Below are positions 9,118-16,571 of a DNA stretch of 64,000 bases, one piece after another (the first letter of the stretch is position 1; each line of letters opens with the position of its first letter). Position numbers and translations under genes: made by a program. Source of the DNA: an uncultured Lachnospiraceae bacterium (GTDB lineage: Bacteria > Bacillota > Clostridia > Lachnospirales > Lachnospiraceae); NCBI GenBank assembly GCA_910587955.1, contig CAJUNN010000003.1, positions 1 through 64,000 on the forward strand, given 5' to 3'. Below the pieces are notes generated by a model. The model was not told where the DNA came from and made no database searches. It worked only from the letters and a program-made list of their open reading frames with translations.

Positions 9118-9572
9118 TCCCGTTCCCCTCCTCGAACAAGTCCGTATTTCTGCAAAGTTTGTGCGCCTTGCTGCAATAATTCCGTAGATAACATATCGTT
9201 ATCCAACACAGGATACAGGTGCTTTATCACTTGATGAATACCCTTCAAAAGCAAAACCGAAATTTCTCTTTCTAACTGAATACGCAATTCTATCCGATTA
9301 TCCTCAAAAAGAGTTTTGTTCGAAAACCCCGGTGTAACTGGTAAAAACAATTTATTACTTTCTTGACATTGATAAATAAAATTGTTACTGCGAATTTCTA
9401 TAATGTAATGAATAATCTCATTCCTCTTATTTTGGAAATCAAAATCATTTTGTGGATAATACTTCAAATAGCTATTCCCATCCCCGATGCTTTTATAAGT
9501 ATCAACTATATCAGGAAAATTCAGATAATGCGACAAAATCTCATAAGAAATATCATAAAATCCCCTATCCAT
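9105..9572 (-). CDS. Unknown small protein, first intact gene of the R-M operon
   Basis: A 155-residue protein not recognised. It is rich in Ile, Asn, Tyr and charged residues, is predicted to be soluble and mainly helical, and has no obvious nucleic-acid or catalytic motif. ATG 9572 is chosen because GGGAGG lies 9 nt upstream (9582-9587); the frame also continues open upstream to about 9694 through a stretch that looks like a different, truncated gene. The 3' end overlaps mod. The position at the head of a mod-nuclease-res operon suggests an accessory defence or regulatory role, which is inference only. Confidence 0.6.
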   Translation of the reverse strand: MDRGFYDISYEILSHYLNFPDIVDTYKSIGDGNSYLKYYPQNDFDFQNKRNEIIHYIIEIRSNNFIYQCQESNKLFLPVTPGFSNKTLFEDNRIELRIQLEREISVLLLKGIHQVIKHLYPVLDNDMLSTELLQQGAQTLQKYGLVRGGEREWIN

Positions 9573-9589
9573 TTTTAAGATCCTCCCAT

Positions 9590-9694
9590 TTATTTTTATA
9601 AGCGCCTGCACCCGCTGATACAATTCAAACCGCTTTTTCGGCTGTTGTTCTTTCCACGCGGCTGTTTCTGTCTTTTGTATCTGTTTTTCCAACT
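9590..9694 (-). pseudogene. Truncated C-terminal remnant, possibly DUF4391-like
   Basis: In frame with, and upstream of, the unknown gene starting at 9572 is a charged segment beginning KLEKQIQKTETAAWKEQQ and continuing KKRFELYQRVQAL. A TGA stop lies just before it (9695-9697) and it has no ribosome binding site. From memory, this resembles the lysine/glutamine-rich tail of DUF4391 proteins, which often accompany type III mod/res genes. I read it as the leftover 3' end of such a gene whose body was lost where the transposase fragment now lies. The family call is tentative. Confidence 0.35.
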
Positions 9695-9697
9695 TGA

Positions 9698-9790
9698 ATC
9701 AGTGAGAGCATAAAGCTCAACAGACAGCGCTGGGAAATTGAATAGAACTTTCGAATCCTAAAAACTGAATTTGAAAAAAGACCTACAGAA
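9698..9790 (+). pseudogene. Decayed IS4/IS1634-type transposase fragment
   Basis: The plus-strand frame reads NRQRWEIE, a TAG stop, then NFRILKTEFEKRP. This matches the conserved RW-x-IE-x-x-FR-x-x-K block near the C-terminus of IS4/IS1634-family DDE transposases, which includes the catalytic Glu. A stop lies inside the block and another just upstream, and no terminal repeats were seen, so it is a dead scar. Beyond it the frame stays open to about 9898 without further similarity. It marks the upstream boundary of the AT-rich R-M island. Confidence 0.5.
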
Positions 9791-9839
9791 CCGATAGATG
9801 CCCTGCACAGAACGTTTGATCCCATAACGGATTATGAAT

Positions 9840-10544
9840 TTATCGCCAAGGTTCGTCCGTTATCAGTTCCGCCAGCCTGTTTATATGAATATCCATAATG
9901 TCCAGACAGTCCACCGGACAGCACTTGGAATTTAATATTAGAGGAAGCTCCGTACAGCCCAAAATAACTGCCTCAATATTCTGCCGCTCCTTCATCCCTG
10001 CAATGATATCCACCAGCTCCGCCCTGGTGGATTCTTTCACGATGCCATACTCCAGCTCCCCGGAAATCCGTTCGTTGACAAGCGCCATCTCTTCCTCTTC
10101 CGGCAGGAAGACATCAATCCCATTCTCCCAAAACGGTTTCTTGAAAAAGTCTTGCTTCATAGTAAAGATTGTCCCCAGAAGACCGACCTTTGTGTACCGG
10201 CGCAAAACTGCGGTCTCACAGACGGATTTCGGAATGCTGACTAAGGGCACTGGCACGTTTTCTTTCAAATCATCGTAAATCACGTGCATGGTTCCCGCTG
10301 TCAGCGCTGCCACCTCTGCACCGCCCTTTACCAGATTGCAGAGCGTATTTCCAAGATAACGTTCCAGTTCCTTGTACTGCTCCTTTTCCACATACCCAAG
10401 AGCCTTATACAAATCCACGCTCTCGACGGAAATTTCCGGGAACGCCTTTCCCCCGGTTTTCTCATGCACCCGCCGGTTAAGCTCCCTATAGTAAACAAGT
10501 GTGGATTCGGGCCCGGTTCCGCCCACCAATCCCAATTTTTTCAT
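9840..10544 (-). CDS. Aspartate/glutamate racemase family protein
   Basis: A 234-residue member of the Asp/Glu racemase superfamily. The N-terminus MKKLGLVGGTGPESTLVYY is diagnostic. The C-terminal catalytic region GCTELPLIL keeps its cysteine. The first catalytic block reads TAGTMH, with Ala where many PLP-independent racemases have Cys or Thr, so the reaction may be a one-base variant or not racemisation. ATG 10544 has a TAAGGAGG site; the frame upstream to 10736 runs into the beta-lactamase region and is not coding. It lies downstream of the class D beta-lactamase gene with a 43-nt gap, same strand. Confidence 0.82.
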   Translation of the reverse strand: MKKLGLVGGTGPESTLVYYRELNRRVHEKTGGKAFPEISVESVDLYKALGYVEKEQYKELERYLGNTLCNLVKGGAEVAALTAGTMHVIYDDLKENVPVPLVSIPKSVCETAVLRRYTKVGLLGTIFTMKQDFFKKPFWENGIDVFLPEEEEMALVNERISGELEYGIVKESTRAELVDIIAGMKERQNIEAVILGCTELPLILNSKCCPVDCLDIMDIHINRLAELITDEPWR

Positions 10545-10587
10545 CGCCGGAACCTCCTTACATTCGTCCATTTTCAAAATGCTCTTC

Positions 10588-11523
10588 TTACAGCCCCGCA
10601 TAATAATCGTGTATAATTTGAAATGCAATCTCCCGGGCAGCAGGGCTGGATACCTCCCTGCCGTCGGTCCTTCCCAGATGTACACAAAAATAAACCGTTT
10701 CCCCGTCTTTTTCTGCAAATCCGGTAAACCAGGCATCTACCACAATCCCCTGATCCATACCCATTCCCGTCTTTCCGTAGACAGTAATATCCTCAGGTCC
10801 CTGCCCTTCCACAAGCATTACCTTTTTCAGCTCTTCCCTGGTCTCTCTGGAGTAAACAGAACCGACGCCAAAGATGCGTTCCATCACTTCTGTCTGCTCT
10901 TTAGGGGTAATCAACAGGGAAGATTCTATCCAGAAACCTGTCAAGGCAGGGTTGCTATTGTTGGTATTGAGCTGCCCTTCCCAGTCGGAAATATCACAGT
11001 TTCCATAGTGAAGCCTGTCCAGCTGCTCCTTAACCCTCTCCGGGCCGATTTCATTGATGATCTCCCGGAAATACCAGACACAGGACTCCCGGAAAGCCTC
11101 CCTAAAATCAATATCCCCGTTCCACGACTCCTTCCAGAAAATTTCGCCGCTCCACTCACGGAGAGAATTTTCCGGGCGTATTATACCTTCCTCCAAAGCA
11201 GTCAGAGAAGAAATGATTTTAAAGGTAGAACATGGGGATCTTGGAATTAGCGCAGATTCCAGATTGTAAATCTGATATTGTCCGCAGGCAGCATGGTACA
11301 CCACAGCCGACCCGTTCAAGCCGTCAAAATATCTGCTCCAATCTGCCTCTGCAATCTCCGACTCTGCAGGCGGAGCAGGAACGCCTTCTTCAGAAGGCGG
11401 AATTTCCACCGCTCCTATGCTCTGGAAAACGGGACCGCTTTCCAGAGAAGGATTTCCGGAACTGCACCCTGCTACAAGCATACACAAAACGATACAAACC
11501 AAAGTCCGCACAAGCCGCTTCAT
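10588..11523 (-). CDS. Class D (OXA-type) beta-lactamase, predicted lipoprotein
   Basis: A 311-residue serine beta-lactamase. The signal peptide ends in a lipobox, LVAGC, so the mature protein should be anchored outside the membrane, followed by a Ser/Pro-rich linker. All class D motifs are present: STFK with nucleophile Ser near residue 99, the SCV of RESCVWYF, YGN in LHYGNCDIS, FWIESSL with the conserved Trp, and KTGMG. The lysine of STFK is the residue carbamylated in this class. The start is ATG 11523 with a weak AGGA-type site. BlaR-type sensor domains share these motifs, but there is no multi-helix N-terminus, so an enzyme is favoured. Confidence 0.85.
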   Translation of the reverse strand: MKRLVRTLVCIVLCMLVAGCSSGNPSLESGPVFQSIGAVEIPPSEEGVPAPPAESEIAEADWSRYFDGLNGSAVVYHAACGQYQIYNLESALIPRSPCSTFKIISSLTALEEGIIRPENSLREWSGEIFWKESWNGDIDFREAFRESCVWYFREIINEIGPERVKEQLDRLHYGNCDISDWEGQLNTNNSNPALTGFWIESSLLITPKEQTEVMERIFGVGSVYSRETREELKKVMLVEGQGPEDITVYGKTGMGMDQGIVVDAWFTGFAEKDGETVYFCVHLGRTDGREVSSPAAREIAFQIIHDYYAGL

Positions 11524-11537
11524 GTTTCCTGCTTCCA

Positions 11538-12197
11538 CTACACGCTCCTGTCTACCGGCATCCGCAAAGCGGCTTCCACGGACTCCCTGGTAACAGCCTC
11601 CAGCACTCCGGCTTTCACGGGCCTTCCGATTTTCCATCCCGGATCCGCCTCCCGCGCCGCGGCCAAAAAGGCCTGCCGATATGCCCGTTCGTACTGCTGC
11701 ATGGTATAGCCTGCCGCCAGACGGTCATTTTTGGGCATCTTCCGGTACAAATTGGTGTACACGTCCGATCGCCTGGTAGTATCCCCGTTCAGGACGCCGT
11801 TTTCCCGCAGAAATTCCTTTTTCGTCTGCTCAAACATCTCCTCTTTGCTGCTCTCGGGAATGGAAATGATGCGCTTTTGGCTGGCCGCATTCTCCTCCGT
11901 CAGCAGAAGACCTGCAAGCCCTGTAGTGGGATCGATGTAATCCCCGTCCCTGTCATAGCATTTCATGGAATTCTTAATGGCCTGCACGTTGGTAAACATG
12001 GCGCCGTTTCCGTTCTTCATCATCTCCTTCATCGCTGCCTTGTACTGATTGCTGTTGGTGTCAATCCCCGCTGCCCGAAGCTGCGCCTGCACGGAGCTGC
12101 TGTTGATCTGGGATAGCTGAAAGCTGCCCAGGGTATTCATCTTAGATGCTCCCGGCAGACTTTGAAAAAGATAGCTGTAATCGATAATTCTCGGCAT
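11538..12197 (-). CDS. Unknown 219-residue protein
   Basis: Not recognised with confidence. The sequence starts MPRIIDYSYLFQSLPGAS, includes a Ser/Asn/Gln-rich segment, and has a DRDGDY motif near residue 85, vaguely like a calcium-binding loop. There is no signal peptide or membrane segment. ATG 12197 follows GGGGG at a 7-nt distance; an upstream TTG is less likely. The gene lies 14 nt upstream of the class D beta-lactamase start, so they probably share a transcript. The leader upstream (12198-12417) contains strong hairpins. The short N-terminus with a YLFQSL motif resembles secreted or flagella-linked clostridial unknowns, but I cannot name a family. Confidence 0.65.
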   Translation of the reverse strand: MPRIIDYSYLFQSLPGASKMNTLGSFQLSQINSSSVQAQLRAAGIDTNSNQYKAAMKEMMKNGNGAMFTNVQAIKNSMKCYDRDGDYIDPTTGLAGLLLTEENAASQKRIISIPESSKEEMFEQTKKEFLRENGVLNGDTTRRSDVYTNLYRKMPKNDRLAAGYTMQQYERAYRQAFLAAAREADPGWKIGRPVKAGVLEAVTRESVEAALRMPVDRSV

Positions 12198-12309
12198 AAA
12201 CAATCCCCCTTTTTATGATTATCGGCCGGAAACGCCGGATTTTAATACCTTCTTAGACATTAGCAATCCGACAAGTATAGAAAACCGGACACAGGCAGAG
12301 AAGAAAAAG

Positions 12310-12366
12310 GCCCGCAACAAACGGGGTAGAGACTCCGGCAACCCCTGAATGGTTTGCCGGGGGGAT
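12310..12366 (-). promoter_or_regulatory. Two adjacent hairpins in the leader of the 12197 gene
   Basis: On the minus strand CCGGCAAACC pairs with GGGTTGCCGG (9 of 10 matches), and immediately downstream CCCCG pairs with CGGGC around TTTGTTG, followed by CCTTTTTCTTC. The second looks like an intrinsic terminator about 115 nt before the ATG at 12197. A transcript from further upstream would meet a hairpin then a terminator, a layout typical of attenuators. No known riboswitch class was matched. On the plus strand the first hairpin is followed by GGGGATTTTTC and could also end transcription rightward. Confidence 0.4.
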
Positions 12367-12419
12367 TTTTCAGCTCTGGTCACTGTTATGTGATAATGCT
12401 GGCATTTTTACAGCATACA

Positions 12420-12603
12420 GCCCAAATAGAGGAATCTCCCCCACCAAACAATTAGGAGGCGTCTAAGAGGCGGAGGGGAGATCCATCCCTTAGAAAGCAC
12501 TTAAACTGGGAGGCCTCTGCCGAGCAGTTTTTTAGTGCGTCTTAGGGATTAGCTTCCCGGAACCTCTGCCTCCGTTTGGAGGGGGAGATTCCTCTCTTTG
12601 GGC
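12420..12603. repeat. 184-nt long imperfect palindrome (giant hairpin or MITE-like element)
   Basis: The outer arms 12420-12449 and 12574-12603 match in about 28 of 30 positions (GCCCAAA...TTTGGGC termini). Pairing continues inward with a few bulges through CCCTTAG...CTTAGGG and GCACTTAAACTG...CAGTTTTTTAGTGC to a small loop containing GAGGCCTC. The whole element can fold as one long hairpin on either strand and encodes no protein. It could be a miniature inverted-repeat element, a structured RNA, or a bidirectional barrier between the divergent units on each side. No clear target-site duplication was seen. Confidence 0.75.
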
Positions 12604-12689
12604 GTCCGGCTTTCTATCCCTTAACGGACAGTCCGAAGGACTTGTCACACTGGGTACCCGTAAATTTTTGAAAGATGGGAAAAAAGTAC

Positions 12690-12720
12690 TTGCTTATGAC
12701 GCGGCGTTATGAGCTATACT
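12690..12720 (+). promoter_or_regulatory. MerR-type promoter with 19-bp spacer and dyad operator
   Basis: TTGCTT (12690-12695) and TATACT (12715-12720) are 19 bp apart, 2 bp longer than normal, which is the hallmark of promoters activated by MerR-family proteins through DNA untwisting. The spacer holds an imperfect dyad, CTTATGACGC/GGCGTTATGAG, centred between the two boxes. The merR gene starts at 12753, so the operon is predicted to be autoregulated. The region 12604-12689 shows only a small CGGACAGTCCG dyad. Confidence 0.75.
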
Positions 12721-12752
12721 GTCCATAACAGAAAAAAAGAGGTGAATCCGCA

Positions 12753-13553
12753 ATGACAAATGACCGGGCAATTCCCCAGGGCTACATGACTGTGGGAGAA
12801 GTAGCAAAGAAAATGGGCGTTACCGTCAGGACGCTGCAATACTATCACAGGGAAGGACTGTTTGAGCCTTCCGCTAAAAGCCAGGGCGGCCGCAGGCTCT
12901 ACACGGATAAGGATCTGATTAAACTTCATCAGATTTTATCTCTGAAATCCCTGGGATTTTCCCTGGAGGATATACGGGAGCGCCTGACTTCCCTGGATAC
13001 ACCCGAAGATGTGGCAAACGCCCTGACAGAGCAGGCCGAAGATCTGCGCCGGAAAATCCAGGGGCTGTCCGAATCCCTCCAAGCCATCGAGCATCTTAAA
13101 GGAGAGGTGCTCCGCATGCAGTCCGTTGATTTTAAGAAATACGCAGATATCATCGTCAACCTTCAAATGAAAAACGAATTCTATTTTCTCATCAAACGAT
13201 TTGACGAAGAAACCATCAACCATATCCGCAGCCATTTTGACAAGGAAAGCGGGCTTTCATTTATCGGCCGGTTCCAGGACCTCTGCGGCAAAATTCTCGA
13301 GCTTCAAAAAGCCCAGTTTCCGCCGGAAAGCGATGAATGCCAGCAGCTTACCAAAGAATATTGGAGTATGATTCAGGAATTTACCAAAGGAGATGTCTCT
13401 CTTCTCTCTAAGCTGGTAGAATTCGGGAAACTAAAAGGAGCAGAAAATGAATGGGAAAAGAATCAGCTTCTAGTCAACCAATACATGGAACCTGCCTTGG
13501 ATGTCTATTTTTCCAGGCTCGGCATAAACCCTTTTGAGGAGGATTCCCTATGA
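12753..13553 (+). CDS. MerR family transcriptional regulator
   Basis: A 266-residue regulator. The N-terminal winged helix-turn-helix is clear: MTVGEVAKKMGVTVRTLQYY, then GGRRLYTDKDLIKLHQILSL, followed by the dimerisation coiled coil (residues about 80-125). The C-terminal 130 residues form a helical effector domain reminiscent of TipAS-like drug-binding domains, without the cysteines of metal sensors. RBS AGAGGTGAATCCGCA precedes ATG 12753. Its stop overlaps the ATG of the ABC ATPase (ATGA), so it is the first gene of an exporter operon that it presumably controls in response to a small hydrophobic compound. The ligand is unknown. Confidence 0.9.
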   Translation: MTNDRAIPQGYMTVGEVAKKMGVTVRTLQYYHREGLFEPSAKSQGGRRLYTDKDLIKLHQILSLKSLGFSLEDIRERLTSLDTPEDVANALTEQAEDLRRKIQGLSESLQAIEHLKGEVLRMQSVDFKKYADIIVNLQMKNEFYFLIKRFDEETINHIRSHFDKESGLSFIGRFQDLCGKILELQKAQFPPESDECQQLTKEYWSMIQEFTKGDVSLLSKLVEFGKLKGAENEWEKNQLLVNQYMEPALDVYFSRLGINPFEEDSL

Positions 13554-14365
13554 ACTATGCCATTCAGGTATGCGGCCTAAAGAAGCGGTACGGCAGCCGC
13601 ACTGTTTTAAAAGGTCTTGATTTCCGCATTGAAGCCGGAGAAATCTTTGTCCTCCTGGGCGTCAACGGTGCAGGAAAAACCACAACTCTGGAATGTATAG
13701 AAGGCCTGCGGGCCTATGACAGCGGCTCCGTCACAATCCGCGGAAAAACCGGCATCCAGCTCCAGTCCTCTTCCCTGCCCGCCCATATCCGTCCCATGGA
13801 GGCGGTCCGTCTCTTTGCCAAGTGGAACCGGACAAATCCCGACCCCTCCATGCTGGAATCCTTAGGAATCCCGGAAATGGGCAAAAAACAGTATGGGCAG
13901 CTTTCCACCGGACAGAAGCGGCGGCTTCATCTTGCCCTGGCTCTCGTGAGGCAGCCGGACATCCTCTTTCTGGACGAGCCCACCGCCGGGCTGGACGTGG
14001 AAGGACGGATTTCCCTTCACGCCCAGATAAAAAATCTCCGGGATCAGGGAAAAACCATCATCCTGGCAAGCCATGATATGGCGGAAGTGGAAGCCCTCTG
14101 CCACCGGATCGGCGTCTTAAAAGACGGATACCTGGCTTTCTGCGGCACTGTCCGGGAACTGACAGACCGGCTGGGCAAAAAGTACCTGATTCACATCCGC
14201 ACCGCCCGGGGAAAAGAAACTTATGAAACCGGAAATATCGAAGAAAAACTTCCGGCTCTTTTGGAAGACCTGAAACAAAAAGGACTGGAAATCCTGGATC
14301 TCACCGTAGACCGGGGTACCCTGGAACAGCATTTTCTGGAACTGTCAGGAAAGGAGACTCCATGA
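13550..14365 (+). CDS. ABC transporter ATP-binding protein
   Basis: A 271-residue nucleotide-binding subunit of an ABC-2 type exporter. Walker A is GVNGAGKTT, the signature motif LSTGQKRRL, Walker B ILFLDEPTAGLD, and the H-loop ILASHD. The C-terminal 60 residues form the extension usual in exporters of the CcmA/DrrA type. It overlaps merR by 4 nt at its start and the permease gene by 4 nt at its end, so expression of the three is tightly coupled. A drug or antimicrobial-peptide substrate is suggested by the MerR context. Confidence 0.92.
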   Translation: MNYAIQVCGLKKRYGSRTVLKGLDFRIEAGEIFVLLGVNGAGKTTTLECIEGLRAYDSGSVTIRGKTGIQLQSSSLPAHIRPMEAVRLFAKWNRTNPDPSMLESLGIPEMGKKQYGQLSTGQKRRLHLALALVRQPDILFLDEPTAGLDVEGRISLHAQIKNLRDQGKTIILASHDMAEVEALCHRIGVLKDGYLAFCGTVRELTDRLGKKYLIHIRTARGKETYETGNIEEKLPALLEDLKQKGLEILDLTVDRGTLEQHFLELSGKETP

Positions 14366-15072
14366 ACGCTTTTACATACGGACTGTTACTCCAATGGAAA
14401 TTGGATATAAGAAGTAAATCCCTGCTCATTACCTGTTACGGGGTTCCCCTGATCTTCTTCCTGCTTATGGGAGGCATCTTCACCTCCGTGATGCCGGAAA
14501 TGAAGCACACTCTGATCCCGGCTATGATTATCCTGGGCGTATCCATGGGCGCTCTCATCGGACTGCCGCCCTCCCTTTCGGAAACCTGCAGTCCTTCCGT
14601 GAAAAAGGTCTTCCGGGCCAACGGCGTACCCCTGTATCTGCCTTTGGCCGCCCTGTTCCTCTCCGCCTTTCTTCATTTGATGCTTCTCAGCGTCCTTATC
14701 CTTTTGCTGGCCCCGGCTCTCTTTGATGCTGTCCCGCCGGCAAACCTGTTTCTGTTTTTTGCAGCCCTTGCCGTTTATACAGCCGTATCCCTAAGCATCG
14801 GCTGTGCATTGGGCCTTGCCCTCCAGAACCAGGCGAAGCTGGTCATGTTCTCCCAGCTTTTCTTTCTCCCCTCTATTATGCTGTCCGGGATTATGTTTCC
14901 CTCAGAGTTTCTCCCGGATTTCTTAAGGAAGGCAGGACTAATTTTCCCTGCCTCCTGGGGATATTCCCTTATGCTTGACCAGGGCTTTGCCTTTCGAAAC
15001 CTTTGGCCCCTGCTCCTCATTGGAGCAGCCGCTGTCCTTCTGTGGAACCCGCTGCTGAAAAAGCAGCACTAG
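14362..15072 (+). CDS. ABC-2 type transporter permease
   Basis: A 236-residue integral membrane protein with about six hydrophobic segments (residues about 20-40, 50-72, 95-118, 125-150, 163-185 and 210-230). The motif LPSIMLSGIMFPSEFLPDFLR is typical of the ABC-2 permease family. It pairs with the upstream ATPase, with which it overlaps by 4 nt. It ends 1 nt before the convergent acetyltransferase gene, with no clear terminator between. Membrane exporter function is well supported; the substrate is not known. Confidence 0.88.
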   Translation: MNAFTYGLLLQWKLDIRSKSLLITCYGVPLIFFLLMGGIFTSVMPEMKHTLIPAMIILGVSMGALIGLPPSLSETCSPSVKKVFRANGVPLYLPLAALFLSAFLHLMLLSVLILLLAPALFDAVPPANLFLFFAALAVYTAVSLSIGCALGLALQNQAKLVMFSQLFFLPSIMLSGIMFPSEFLPDFLRKAGLIFPASWGYSLMLDQGFAFRNLWPLLLIGAAAVLLWNPLLKKQH

Positions 15073-15708
15073 CTACTCCAGAAAAGACCGGCTCATAATG
15101 TAGAATTCTTCCTGGCTTGGCAAATGCTTCTTCTCCAGCTTTTCCAGCTTATCGTCGTACTCCCGGGCTTCCTGCTCGCTGACAGCCATCACCGGGCTGT
15201 CACGGTATATCCATTTTCTTCCGTCCAGTGCGCCGGGAACCAATTCTTTCACCAGCATGGCCGCAGGATATTTCCCGTCTTCCGCACAAATATTGTGCTT
15301 CCTGCAGCTCACGAAGCCGCTGCCCACATAATTTACCGGGCTTCCGAAAATCACAACTGCCTCATAGCCAAGAGCCTCCGCCCGGGCAAGCGAATGCCCG
15401 ATCAGCTGTTTTCCGTAGCCCTTTCTCTGGTACTCCGGAGCAATGCACACCGGACCGAAAGTCACAATCTCCTTCTCCCGGCCGCTTTCATCTGTGAGCC
15501 GGGATTTGGTATACATAATATTTCCTATAATTTCCCCCTCCAGCTCTATGACAAAATCCAGTTCCCGGATAAAATCCTCGTGGTTCCGCATTCTGCGCAC
15601 TAGATAATGTTCCACGCACCCGGGAATATACAAGTTGTAGAAGGACCTTCGAATCAGAGCCTCTACGGTTTCGTAATCTGCCTTGGTTTCTTTTCTGATA
15701 ACTGCCAT
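15073..15708 (-). CDS. GNAT family N-acetyltransferase
   Basis: A 211-residue acetyltransferase. The acetyl-CoA binding motif A is visible as APEYQRKGYGKQLIGHSL (R/Q-x-x-G-x-G/A), followed by the beta-bulge segment VIFGSPVNYVGSGF. The N-terminus resembles the YhbS-like group, with a C-terminal extension of about 60 residues. It ends back-to-back with the ABC permease. It probably forms its own small unit; no operon partner is evident. The substrate is not predictable from the sequence. Confidence 0.85.
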   Translation of the reverse strand: MAVIRKETKADYETVEALIRRSFYNLYIPGCVEHYLVRRMRNHEDFIRELDFVIELEGEIIGNIMYTKSRLTDESGREKEIVTFGPVCIAPEYQRKGYGKQLIGHSLARAEALGYEAVVIFGSPVNYVGSGFVSCRKHNICAEDGKYPAAMLVKELVPGALDGRKWIYRDSPVMAVSEQEAREYDDKLEKLEKKHLPSQEEFYIMSRSFLE

Positions 15709-15748
15709 AACTGTTTCCGTCCTCTATTCTAAAATGGTGATTCTTTTC

Positions 15749-16546
15749 TCAGAACCGGTGTCCGCCGCCTCCTCCGCCGCCTCTGCTGCTTCCTCCTCCG
15801 CTGCTACTTCCTCCTCCGCTGCTGGAGGGGCTGTATATCTTCGTCTGGCAGGTATGGACCGCGCTCGGTTTGGTATAGCGGAAATTTCTGTGAATATTGG
15901 AAAGCACTTCGTTCATTCCCGGCTTTCTCAGCCTGGTAAAGCCGATCACCAGTCCGAAATTGACGAGAAGAGCCAGAATCATAGCCAGAAGGGCGTTGCT
16001 GATATATTTCATGGGCTGGGCGATCCGCTGCCCCTTAAGAAGGGTATTTATCTGCCGGAAGGCCTCCCTGGCGCATACACCGTAATCTCCGTATGACGCA
16101 TAGCGGTATACATTGTCTGTCACCGTATTGGCATAGGCCGTAGTGATTACATCGTAGACGGCTCCGTCGCTGTGGATCCAGATCATTCTCTTATCCATAT
16201 CGATCACCAGAACCGTGCCGCTGTCCGTGCCGAACCGCCCCCCATAATAGGTTCTGGCAAAGCGTTCCGTAGAACCGCTGTTTTCCGATACCGTCACAAA
16301 GGCTGCATTTCCGTACTTGGTAATCTCCTTCATAACTTCCAGCACTTCCAAACGCTCATCGTCCAAAAGAAGCCCTGCCTCATCTTCCAGAAATACCTCA
16401 TAACCTGTATCGGGATTTTCGTATTCCGCCCTGGGCGGATCCCCGCTCTCCTTCCCGTAACAGACCGGAAAGCTTACCAGCAGGATTCCCCCCAGGAATA
16501 CCAGGATTCCCCATAAAATTTTCAAATCCCAAGTCCTTTTATCCAA
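15749..16546 (-). CDS. TPM domain membrane protein with glycine-rich tail
   Basis: About 265 residues. An N-terminal hydrophobic segment is a signal or anchor. A TPM (YgcG-like) domain spans residues about 50-165, with the motifs YEVFLEDEAGLL, FVTVSENSG, and GTVLVIDMDKRMIWI. One more transmembrane helix follows near 185-210, and a tail of repeated SSGGG units ends in GGGGHRF, the usual end of this family. The frame starts at GTG 16555, but the GGGGAGG site sits directly against it; TTG 16546 has a 9-nt spacing and is preferred. The gene is 25 nt downstream of the small membrane gene at 16572. Confidence 0.8.
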   Translation of the reverse strand: MDKRTWDLKILWGILVFLGGILLVSFPVCYGKESGDPPRAEYENPDTGYEVFLEDEAGLLLDDERLEVLEVMKEITKYGNAAFVTVSENSGSTERFARTYYGGRFGTDSGTVLVIDMDKRMIWIHSDGAVYDVITTAYANTVTDNVYRYASYGDYGVCAREAFRQINTLLKGQRIAQPMKYISNALLAMILALLVNFGLVIGFTRLRKPGMNEVLSNIHRNFRYTKPSAVHTCQTKIYSPSSSGGGSSSGGGSSRGGGGGGGHRF

Positions 16547-16571
16547 TTTCGTCACCTCCCCGGCGGTTCAG

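Noticed and set aside
12315..12362. Cyclic-di-GMP-I riboswitch, suggested by GGCAAACCATTC
   Set aside because: The rest of the aptamer core (GGGACGCAAAGC and the tetraloop receptor) is missing, so the match is chance.
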